Notes: generated by a model not told the origin, from the sequence alone. A stretch of 6,696 nt of DNA from Desulfobacterales bacterium (GCA_022361095.1 JAKSBO010000103.1:1-6696), one strand, 5' to 3'; positions 1-5,592 are shown, counted from the stretch's first letter. Program-made: numbers and translations.

Positions 1-63
1 GTGGCCATAGCCATGCCTGAACGATATTTTATTGATAAAGGATTATATCTGCCCGGGAACTGA
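1..63 (+). CDS. C-terminal end of a probable group II intron reverse transcriptase/maturase (partial)
   Basis: An open frame enters from the left edge and stops at TGA 61-63, giving 20 residues (VAIAMPERYF...YLPGN). The tail, with a 'MPERYF..KGL' pattern, resembles the last residues of some bacterial group II intron-encoded proteins. On its own it is too short to identify. The assignment rests mainly on position: the stop lies about 17 bases before a recognisable intron domain V, which is where the maturase frame in domain IV normally ends. If correct, the protein would perform splicing and target-primed reverse transcription of the intron. The body of the gene lies outside the window, so it cannot be judged whether it is intact. 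Confidence 0.5.
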   Translation: MAIAMPERYFIDKGLYLPGN

Positions 64-153
64 TTCCTAAAATCAGCCGAACCGCCCTGGTACGTGATCC
101 GTATGCCGGGTGGTGTGGGAGGGCTTCTCAGTGATGAGGAGTCCTATCCCGAT
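1..153 (+). mobile_element. 3' end of a group II intron (domains V and VI), probably attC-targeting IIC type
   Basis: Domain V is visible at 81-114. The lower stem pairs ACCGCCC (81-87) with GGGTGGT (108-114) and contains the CGC catalytic-triad variant (83-85). An upper stem TACG/CGTA (91-94/100-103) follows, with a two-base bulge (104-105) on the 3' side. Domain VI follows at 117-149: GGGCTTCTCA (121-130) pairs with TGAGGAGTCC (135-144) around a GTGA loop, and A146 is bulged as the likely branch point. Seven bases on, GAT (151-153) gives the usual AY intron end, so the 3' splice junction is predicted at 153/154. There is one T-C mismatch in the domain V stem. The intron runs opposite to the neighbouring cassette gene, as is known for introns that target integron attC sites. 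The IIC assignment is an inference from this context. Confidence 0.75.
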
Positions 154-167
154 TATAACATTATAAC
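152..167. repeat. Perfect tandem duplication of an 8-base box (ATTATAAC x2)
   Basis: ATTATAAC occurs at 152-159 and again directly at 160-167. The second copy is the outer box of the attC-like hairpin. The first copy overlaps the predicted intron end by two bases. The duplication could stem from the intron insertion, from a second attC core site, or from replication slippage. Confidence 0.8.
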
Positions 168-207
168 GCGGTACAAGAGGTTGGTCAGGCCCCTTGTACC
201 GTTAGAT
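161..207 (-). other. attC-like integron recombination site of the DUF2188 cassette
   Basis: Read on the minus strand, the element starts 14 bases after the DUF2188 stop codon. It has an inverse core box ATCTAAC (207-201) that fits RYYYAAC, then an 8-bp stem GGTACAAG/CTTGTACC (200-193 with 177-170) around a 15-base loop. A two-base GC spacer and an outer box GTTATAA (167-161) follow; this box fits GTTRRRY at only five of seven positions. The layout R''-L''-loop-L'-R' and the position behind a small gene fit an attC site. It is shorter than most, shows no extrahelical base in the stem, and has a spacer on one side only. On the plus strand the same bases read as TTATAAC...GTTAGAT, with a canonical GTTRRRY box, so orientation is not certain from the boxes alone. 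The gene direction favours the minus strand. Confidence 0.5.
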
Positions 208-221
208 GTTGTTAACTCAGA

Positions 222-461
222 TTATCCTTTTGGGGGAAAACCATCGTTCCCTGGGGCAATTGTGTTTTTATCCCTGATTTGCCCGTTAAGGCCATGGATC
301 GAAATCTCTCCACCACCTTGATTTTGAAGATTCGTACGAGCAGCATTATACGCATCAGCTTGAGTGTCATGCAGACTAGTTGCTTGGCTTCTATCATGTC
401 GTTGGTTTACCCATTTGCCATCGGACCGACGGAAAACAGATCTATCTTGGTTCTTACTCAT
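222..461 (-). CDS. DUF2188 family small protein, probable integron gene-cassette product
   Basis: The 79-residue protein shows the family pattern from end to end: an SQATSLHDT segment (25-33), an alanine-rich helix up to about residue 42, and a C-terminal IHGLNGQIRD...GNDGFPPKG stretch (55-79). Full length for the family is about 70-80 residues, so it looks complete. The start is set at the ATG (461-459) because homologues begin M-x-K-x-Q. A GAGG sits 11 bases upstream, which is a little far. A GTG at about residue -19 with AAGGAG only three bases ahead is a possible alternative. The biochemical role of the family is unknown; members are frequent in integron cassettes and other mobile DNA. 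The gene points away from intI, as a first cassette should, and the attC-like hairpin follows its stop. Confidence 0.85.
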   Translation of the reverse strand: MSKNQDRSVFRRSDGKWVNQRHDRSQATSLHDTQADAYNAARTNLQNQGGGEISIHGLNGQIRDKNTIAPGNDGFPPKG

Positions 462-604
462 AATAAAATAAACCTCATTTTTGTTAAAAATTTTGCGGAT
501 TTGGAAATTTGATTCGTTCACATTCTCCTTGACATGTATAGGAGCATAGAGTAGGAAACGATGACCAATCAATTTATGTATACCCATACTGGCTATGCAT
601 GGCG

Positions 605-644
605 ACGCCACTTATCTCATTGCGGGAGATAAGTGGCGTTTTTT
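605..644 (+). terminator. Strong rho-independent terminator facing right
   Basis: A perfect 14-bp stem, ACGCCACTTATCTC (605-618) with GAGATAAGTGGCGT (626-639), encloses a 7-base loop and is followed by TTTTTT (639-644). Only the plus-strand transcript has the U tract. No convincing plus-strand gene ends just before it. It may stop read-through from the intron side, or transcripts antisense to the cassette, before they reach intI. A 23-residue ORF (561-632, ATG with AGGA four bases ahead) runs into the stem, but nothing else supports it as a gene. Confidence 0.85.
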
Positions 645-925
645 ATTCACCGCATTTAAATTAGAATATACACTAATTTGTGATTAAATACAAACAAATA
701 TACTATATGTTGTGTTTCAAAGATTAAAAATTTTTTAATTTCAATTCGCAGATGAGGATGTTTTGAGTTATAGCAGTTATATAAGGCAGAATGAGCCAAT
801 ATTGTGATAGATCGATTCCACCTATTTAATTTTTCAAATTTTTATATATAATTTCACAAAACAAACAAGTTTCACATCGAAGACATAGTGAGTACCTACC
901 ACATAAATCAACACAGGAAAACGAA
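645..925. other. AT-rich gene-free stretch between cassette region and intI
   Basis: This stretch is visibly AT-rich and has no ORF with coding character. It contains a near-perfect AT palindrome (723-739, ATTAAAAA/TTTTTAAT). A TATAAT at 847-852 could serve as a -10 box for intI, but no fitting -35 box is seen. An attI site and the cassette promoter would be expected here. I find no GTTRRRY box on the minus strand between 462 and 930. The nearest match is GTTGATT (912-906), which has one mismatch and lies only 14 bases before the presumed intI start. Confidence 0.6.
665..694 (-). promoter_or_regulatory. Candidate cassette promoter (Pc-like)
   Basis: On the minus strand TTTGTA (694-689) and TATATT (670-665) are separated by 18 bases and would drive transcription toward the DUF2188 gene. 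In an AT-rich region such matches arise by chance, so this is only a candidate. The hairpin at 605-639 has no U tract in this direction and should not stop the transcript. Confidence 0.25.
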
Positions 926-2286
926 ATTAAGAGGTTGTGGGATAATTACATAAACCGATTGAAACACATAGGTATCAAAAACAATGTGATCAGATGGTAT
1001 GTGATCAGAGCCGAGCAGTATATCAAGGCATTTTCCGATAAGCGCTTGACCGATCACGGCCCGAAAGATGTGGAAGGCTACCTGGCACAACAGGGACGAA
1101 CAGACGGAATTGAAGACTGGCAATTCAGGCAAGTTGTGGATGCTATACAGAATTTGTTTGCAATGCTTGGTGTGGCCTGGCTGCCGGAGGTGGACTGGAC
1201 ATTCTGGATGGATTCAGCCACGTCCCTGACAAAATCGCACCAACGGTTGCAGACGGGATTTCGGCTAAAAACACCATTAAGCACCAGTCACATATAAAGC
1301 ACTCAAAGCTTGCCGACGTTCGGAAACATCATACAGCTATCCTGGAAAAGCTTTTGGTGGAGCTGCGTACAAGACGGTATTCCATAAGAACCGAACAGTC
1401 TTACGAATCATGGGTAACCCGTTTTATCTCCTATAACGGAAACCGGGAACCCAAAAAACTGGGCAGTGGTGAGGTTGTCAGTTTCCTGCAGCACCTTGCC
1501 GTTCAGCGAAATGTTGCGGAAAGCACCCAGAATCAGGCGTTGAATGCGTTGGTTTTCTTTTATGACAAGGTGCTCAAACAGCCCCTGGGCGACATTGGCA
1601 GTTTTGTACGGGCTAAGCGCCCCAAACGTTTGCCCGTGGTTTTAACCCGCAGCGAAGTCACAAAAACTCTTGAGCAAATGACCGGCAGACAAAAACTGAT
1701 GGCGTCCCTGCTATACGGAACGGGTATGCGTTTGATGGACTGTGTCAGACTCAGGGTCAAGGACATTGATTTTGGGTACCAACAGATCGTGATCAGGGAT
1801 GGAAAAGGGAAAAAGGACCGGTTGGTCCCCTTGCCTGAACGACTTATAGATGAGCTTAAAGCCCATCTTGAACTGGTGGAAGAGACTCACAGGGCAGACC
1901 TGGAAAAAGGATTGGGCGAGACATATCTGCCCGATGCCCTTGACCGGAAATACCCCAATGGCGCAAAAGAGTGGGGATGGCAGTACGTGTTTCCCAGTGG
2001 CCGGCTTTCCGTTGATCCAAGGAGCGGCAAGGCGCGCCGCCGCCATATCCACGAAAACGGTCTTCAAAAAGCCATAAAAAAAGCGGCCCTGCAGGCCGAT
2101 ATTGCCAAACAGGTCAATTGCCACGCCCTGCGCCACAGTTTTGCCACACACCTGCTTGAAAGCGGCTATGATATCCGTACGGTTCAGGAGTTACTCGGCC
2201 ATGCAGATGTCTCTACAACCATGATTTACACACATCTACTTAATCGCGGCGGCAAAGGCGTCAAAAGCCCCCTGGACGGGTTATAA
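926..2286 (+). pseudogene. intI: Integron integrase (tyrosine recombinase), frameshifted, N-terminally extended type
   Basis: The product would recombine attI and attC sites. The first part, in one frame (from about 926 to 1234), encodes the N-terminal extension found in the longer (about 450-470 residue) integron integrases, including [16 protein letters not shown]. The rest, in the -1 frame, holds the SAM-like core-binding domain (RTEQSYESW...[10 protein letters not shown]) and the catalytic domain. Catalytic residues are present: Arg in GTGMRL (codon 1729), Lys in GKGKKDR (1804-1821), HxxR in HALRH (2122-2136), His in LGHAD (2200) and Tyr in MIYTH (2227). The integron-specific insert is seen at about 1885-1995, with KEWGWQ at 1966-1983. 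The break lies at AAAA 1231-1234; one added A joins ...[14 protein letters not shown] in register with the family. There is no ATG or GTG upstream: ATT 926 has AGGA seven bases before it, and TTG 935 is the alternative. The identity is certain, but activity is doubtful unless the break is an assembly error or a -1 slip on AAA. Confidence 0.9.
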
Positions 2287-2297
2287 GAATAGCCAAA

Positions 2298-3230
2298 TCA
2301 ATCTCTTCCTTTGGTTACGGAGATCCAGCTCAGCAGAGACCCAAAGATAAGCAGGCCGCACCCGATCCACAAGGAGGGGGTGGGTGCCACGGACAGGTAG
2401 ATGCAGGAGACAATGGTGGATAAAAGCGGGGTCATGTAGGAACTTGCCGCCAAAAAAATGGTGTTGCCTTTTCGCATGGCATTGTCCCACAGGCTGTAGG
2501 CCGTTAATGTAACAAAGGCCAGGGCCGCCACCTCTCCGGCCACCTGAAGGCTCCAGTTCCGGGGCTCGTCCACGAAAAAGTGCATGGCAAACAAGGCAAC
2601 CGCGGTGGCAGCCAGGAAAAAGGGGACAGCACCCCCGGCCTGGTCCGGGCCCACCCATTTTCTGGTGAGATTGGAATAAAGCCCCCAGGAGAGTGCCGCG
2701 AACAGGGCCAGCAGAGAGGCCATGGGATTGGCGGAAAGATTATTGATAATCGTATGCCACGTGTGACCGCCGCCACCGGTCAGAACCAGGAACACCCCGA
2801 ACAGGGCCAGGGCAGTGCCCGGCAACAGCAGCCAACTGGCTTTATTTTTTAAAATGGGGACGGAAAATACCAGTATCAATGCCGGCCACAGATAATTGAT
2901 CAACCCGATTTCCAGGGATTGGCTGCGGTTCTCGGCCATTCCCACTGCAAAAAACAGGCACAGCATATATCCCACAAAAAGAGATCCGCACCCCCAAAGA
3001 TACCGGTGGGGCAGATTCGTCAGCTTGCTTCGCTGTTTTGAAGATCTCAACACATTGATCAGGCCGAATACGGCACTGATGAGATACACATATCCTGCAC
3101 CGTAAACCGGGCCGAGATGTTCAGAGATACTGCGGGTAAACGCAATGGTGAAACTCCACAATAAAATAGCGCAAAGCCCGCCTAGGGTTGCCGTAAACGC
3201 GGCCTTTCCCGAATTGATTGTTTCTGCCAT
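2298..3230 (-). CDS. yddG: YddG-type aromatic amino acid exporter (DMT superfamily)
   Basis: This is a 310-residue inner-membrane protein with about ten hydrophobic helices, the usual size and topology of the drug/metabolite transporter superfamily. Several segments match YddG: the LLWS motif in helix 1 (23-26), GLINYLWPAL (109-118), IINNL (161-165) and SSYMTPLLST (263-272) in the ninth helix. YddG of Escherichia coli exports phenylalanine, tyrosine and tryptophan; the same substrates are inferred here. The ATG at 3230 is the only plausible start near helix 1. Its GAGG lies just one base ahead, which is unusually close, and an AGGGA is about ten bases upstream. The gene converges tail to tail on intI with an 11-base gap and no visible terminator between them. 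It has its own upstream promoter candidate (3297-3325). Confidence 0.8.
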   Translation of the reverse strand: MAETINSGKAAFTATLGGLCAILLWSFTIAFTRSISEHLGPVYGAGYVYLISAVFGLINVLRSSKQRSKLTNLPHRYLWGCGSLFVGYMLCLFFAVGMAENRSQSLEIGLINYLWPALILVFSVPILKNKASWLLLPGTALALFGVFLVLTGGGGHTWHTIINNLSANPMASLLALFAALSWGLYSNLTRKWVGPDQAGGAVPFFLAATAVALFAMHFFVDEPRNWSLQVAGEVAALAFVTLTAYSLWDNAMRKGNTIFLAASSYMTPLLSTIVSCIYLSVAPTPSLWIGCGLLIFGSLLSWISVTKGRD

Positions 3231-3296
3231 TCCTCTTTGTTCCCTTATATTTGGCCGTCTAAGCAGGCACAGGCGCCCACCCGGATAAAGGGTTGA

Positions 3297-3325
3297 AATT
3301 TAAACCCGAACATGCCAAATGTCAA
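3297..3325 (-). promoter_or_regulatory. Probable sigma70-type promoter of the yddG-like gene
   Basis: On the minus strand a perfect TTGACA (3325-3320) is followed after exactly 17 bases by TAAATT (3302-3297), which matches TATAAT at four positions. Transcription would begin near 3290, about 60 bases ahead of the ATG. An interrupted palindrome TCAAC-GT-GTTGA (3322-3333) overlaps the -35 box and could be an operator. Confidence 0.5.
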
Positions 3326-3369
3326 CGTGTTGAAAAAAAAGGACCCAGCGGACGGGACTGCCGGCAACA

Positions 3370-3397
3370 GGCCGTTGAGGTAAAAAACACAACGGCC
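3370..3397. other. Inverted repeat (hairpin) in the yddG/sulfite reductase intergenic region
   Basis: GGCCGTTG (3370-3377) pairs perfectly with CAACGGCC (3390-3397) around a 12-base, A-rich loop. A second small stem, CCGGC/GCCGG (3401-3405 with 3411-3415), follows at once. No U tract follows on either strand directly. A role as operator, mRNA leader structure or weak terminator cannot be decided. Confidence 0.5.
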
Positions 3398-3420
3398 GGA
3401 CCGGCTCCGGGCCGGGGAAG

Positions 3421-3477
3421 GTCAACCGCCTTGACAACGTCCAAGGCAGTTTTATGTTGACATAATGTTTTGTTAAC
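3421..3477 (+). promoter_or_regulatory. Candidate control region of the sulfite reductase gene
   Basis: There are two TTGACA hexamers (3431-3436 and 3457-3462). The first forms a dyad with GTCAA (3421-3425), spaced by five bases. TGTTGAC (3455-3461) is echoed by TGTTAAC (3471-3477). The only good -10-like box, TATAAC (3486-3491), is 23 bases from the second hexamer, too far for a standard sigma70 promoter. An activator-dependent promoter or repressor sites are possible. Confidence 0.25.
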
Positions 3478-3503
3478 GCACCACTTATAACTTTAATTTA
3501 AGG

Positions 3504-4172
3504 ATGAACCTGATGCTCAAACTTGGTGAAAAGGGAGCCATACTCCAAAATGACAACGAAACCTATGCCATTGCCCCTCATATCCCATGCGGGGTTGTTA
3601 CACCGGATTTGCTCAGAAAAATTGCTGATGTATCAGAAAAATATGATGCCAAGGCACTCAAGCTGACCGGGGCCACCCGTATTACCATTGTGGGACTCAA
3701 GGAAGAGGACATTGATTCGGTCTGGCAGGACCTTGAACTTGATAAGGGTGCTGCTGTGGGTATGTGCATCCGGTCGGTACGCGCCTGTCCCGGGACCACC
3801 TTCTGCAAACTCGGCAAACAGGACGCCCTGGGCGTAGGCATGGAAATGGACAAGCAATACCATGCCATGCAGTTGCCGGGTAAATTCAAAATCGCGGTTT
3901 CCGGATGCAAACTATCCTGCTCCGAATCCTGGGTCAGGGACCTTGGACTCATCGGGGAAGCCGACGGTTGGGTCATTGTCATCGGCGGCAACGTGGGCAT
4001 GAGTCCTAGAATTGCCCAGAAAGTAGCTGAAGGACTGAGCACCGAACAGGCCATGGATGCCTGTCAACGCATTGTTGAATATTACAAGGAAAACGCCAAA
4101 AAAGGGGAGCGCCTCGGAAAAATGATCGACCGTATCGGCCTTGACCCCTTTGAGCAGGCCATTAAAGGTTAA
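3504..4172 (+). CDS. Small assimilatory-type (low-molecular-weight) sulfite/nitrite reductase, sirohaem and [4Fe-4S]
   Basis: The protein has 222 residues from the first ATG. A start at Met4 (ATG 3513) is more likely, because AAGG ends nine bases before it, whereas the first ATG directly abuts this AAGG. It has one nitrite/sulfite reductase ferredoxin-like half domain (about 20-85), with a TGATRITI segment whose Arg59 matches the sirohaem-contacting arginine position. One sirohaem/iron-sulfur domain follows. The cluster motif is complete: Cys95-x5-Cys101 (ACPGTTFC) and Cys135-x3-Cys139 (GCKLSC). The length matches the roughly 220-residue, single-repeat sulfite reductases known from Desulfovibrio and some other anaerobes, about half the size of CysI or NirA. 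It would reduce sulfite to sulfide, or possibly nitrite, with an external electron donor in the cytoplasm. No flavoprotein or ferredoxin partner lies next to it. Substrate is inferred. Confidence 0.85.
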   Translation: MNLMLKLGEKGAILQNDNETYAIAPHIPCGVVTPDLLRKIADVSEKYDAKALKLTGATRITIVGLKEEDIDSVWQDLELDKGAAVGMCIRSVRACPGTTFCKLGKQDALGVGMEMDKQYHAMQLPGKFKIAVSGCKLSCSESWVRDLGLIGEADGWVIVIGGNVGMSPRIAQKVAEGLSTEQAMDACQRIVEYYKENAKKGERLGKMIDRIGLDPFEQAIKG

Positions 4173-4221
4173 GAATGCCAACCCCATAGATACCCGAAAC
4201 CCGGTTTCCCATACCGGTGAG

Positions 4222-4509
4222 CGAACCCTGGTGTGCAGGTGCCCGGCAACGACTGCATCAGCCTCATGCTGACCACGGGCAAAAAAAGAGCCTGCAGTTT
4301 AAGGCCGGTGTTTCAGGTATGGCGGATCAAGGAATCCGGGAACCGGACAGACTTGAAATTTCCCCGGACATTATCGTTGTCAGCCATCCCCGCGCAGACC
4401 ATGTTACATGGGCCTGCCAGGTTTGGCTGACCGATTCAAAAACGCCCGTATCATTGCAGAAGCCGGGCTATTGGTTAAGCGGACCAGGAAATTTAACGCG
4501 CCTTTGTAA
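4222..4509 (+). pseudogene. Remnant of a metallo-beta-lactamase-fold hydrolase with two frameshifts
   Basis: Three short frames line up into one protein-like trace. The first, from GTG 4233, reads VQVPGNDCISLMLTTGKK up to an A7 run (4280-4286). The second reads FKAGVSGMADQGI... to DIIVVSHPRADHV (up to about 4405). The third reads GLPGLADRFKNARIIAEAGLLVKR and stops at TAA 4507-4509. The order beta-strand, TTGKK, 'AGVSGM', then DIIVVSHP-ADHV followed by GL resembles the start of the metallo-beta-lactamase fold around its HxHxDH motif; here the second His is Arg (CGC in place of CAC). Adding one A in the A7 run and one G in GGG (4410-4412) would join all three. Even so, only about 90 residues remain and the C-terminal half is missing. 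The 3' end overlaps the end of the opposite-strand permease gene. The family assignment is tentative. Confidence 0.45.
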
Positions 4510-5434
4510 CGACCTGACAAGACGCAGGTGCAGTAGAAGAAGAGACTGCAAATTTGCGCACTTTTTTAACGGTCAAAAGCACATTGCCGGTAAAAATTAA
4601 AAACGCTCCCACCCACCCTGCCCAGGAGAGTGCCGGGTCCATGACGAGGAAGGGCCCGAGAATTGCCGCCAGGAAAATCCGGGTTGAGGCGATGATGCCC
4701 CCTTCAATGGCCGTGACATACTTAAACCCCTGGGTCAACAGGAACTGCCCGATAATAGAGATGGCCGAACACCAGAAAAGATATTTCATTTCAAGGGGAG
4801 TGGGCAGTTGCATCTCATGAAAAAAAAGAGAGAACACAATAATTCCGCCAAGGCCGAACATAAAAAACAGGATGGTCAATGTGTCATGGTCCTGCCGGGC
4901 CATGTTCAATACAATGATGGCAAAGGCCGCAAAAATCCCCGAAGCCAGGCCCCACAACGCCCCCAGGGAGAAATGCGTATCTGACGGCATTAAAATCATA
5001 TACACCCCGGCAAAGGCCACCAAAACAATGGCAACCGTCCCCAAATCCCTTTGGGACTTGAAAAAAAACCATGAAAACACGGCGATAAACAAAGGAAAGG
5101 TCATGTTTAAAATATTGGCCTGGGCCACGCTGGCCTCGGCCACGCCTTTGAAAAAACAGAAAGCGGCTATGGTATTCAGCAGGGCCCTGCCCACAAGAAA
5201 TCTTTTTTTGACCACCCGGATTTTATGACTGCCCAGGGCAATGATAATGCAGACAACAATAAATCCCAGGCTGAACCGGGAGAGGGTGAACATGGAGGTG
5301 CGGATATGAAGCCCGGCCATGGCCGACCACTTGATCACCACAGTGGACATGTAAAAACAAAAGGCTGATGCAAACACAGCCAGATATCCTAAAATTGACT
5401 TGCTGTCCATCCTGGGCAGCATCCCATTAAACAT
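4493..5434 (-). CDS. EamA/RhaT-family (DMT) permease
   Basis: This is a 313-residue membrane protein with about ten hydrophobic helices (roughly 14-36, 48-68, 84-98, 104-124, 131-149, 157-177, 187-205, 217-237, 246-266, 272-290), consistent with two EamA repeats. The GVAEASVAQANILNMTFPLF segment (97-116) is typical of EamA half-repeats of the S-adenosylmethionine/nucleotide-sugar/metabolite exporter kind. The substrate cannot be told from sequence. The start was set at ATG 5434-5432 because AGAAGGG (5448-5442) lies seven bases upstream. The frame stays open for 51 more codons, but that part is not hydrophobic or conserved-looking. The C-terminal tail (about 291-313) is short, cytosolic and basic/Ser-rich. 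The gene is divergent from tyrA and belongs to a different subfamily from the yddG-like gene. Confidence 0.85.
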   Translation of the reverse strand: MFNGMLPRMDSKSILGYLAVFASAFCFYMSTVVIKWSAMAGLHIRTSMFTLSRFSLGFIVVCIIIALGSHKIRVVKKRFLVGRALLNTIAAFCFFKGVAEASVAQANILNMTFPLFIAVFSWFFFKSQRDLGTVAIVLVAFAGVYMILMPSDTHFSLGALWGLASGIFAAFAIIVLNMARQDHDTLTILFFMFGLGGIIVFSLFFHEMQLPTPLEMKYLFWCSAISIIGQFLLTQGFKYVTAIEGGIIASTRIFLAAILGPFLVMDPALSWAGWVGAFLIFTGNVLLTVKKVRKFAVSSSTAPASCQVVTKAR

Positions 5435-5592
5435 GTTTGATCCCTTCTTGTTTAATCTTCTTGGCTCTATGTCCGCCCCGGCTATTTTTTCAACCGGCAG
5501 GGGTTTATATTGCCAGAACTCGCCGACTGATGATATTGTGGGCCATATTAACCAATGCGCCATAAACACCAATTGCCATAAGACCATAAATC
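5435..5592. other. Divergent promoter region between the permease gene and tyrA
   Basis: These 158 bases separate two divergent genes, so both promoters should lie here. On the plus strand TTGCCA (5510-5515) and TATTGT (5534-5539), 18 bases apart, are the best candidate for tyrA. On the minus strand TTGAAA (5493-5488) is a possible -35 for the permease, but the matching -10 is poor. No leader peptide, T-box or terminator hairpin is evident. Confidence 0.3.

Noticed and set aside
279..512. Plus-strand ORF of 77 codons over the DUF2188 gene
   Set aside because: It is antisense to a clear family member, has no ribosome site or recognisable motif, and reads as a shadow.
723..739. AT palindrome as an operator or LexA-type site
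   Set aside because: It is a low-complexity A/T run in an AT-rich region, and no LexA-like CTG-N10-CAG is present.
1354..2286. The 310-codon integrase part as a complete short tyrosine recombinase
   Set aside because: Its frame is open well upstream, with family-like residues before 1354, and the N-terminal extension is present in the other frame, so the natural gene is longer.
1..2286. CRISPR array, phage or toxin-antitoxin genes in the accessory part
   Set aside because: No spaced direct repeats, no phage genes and no toxin-antitoxin pair could be seen.
4201..4217. Small stem CCGGT/ACCGG as a terminator of the sulfite reductase gene
   Set aside because: It has only five base pairs and no U tract.
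4217..4600. A 127-codon plus-strand ORF as a single intact gene
   Set aside because: Only its middle part shows protein-like sequence; the start and end run in the wrong frames, and the tail is antisense to the permease gene. It is better read as one piece of a frameshifted remnant.
4493..5587. Long 364-codon version of the EamA permease
   Set aside because: The extra 51 N-terminal codons are not conserved-looking, and a well-spaced AGAAGGG precedes the ATG at 5434.
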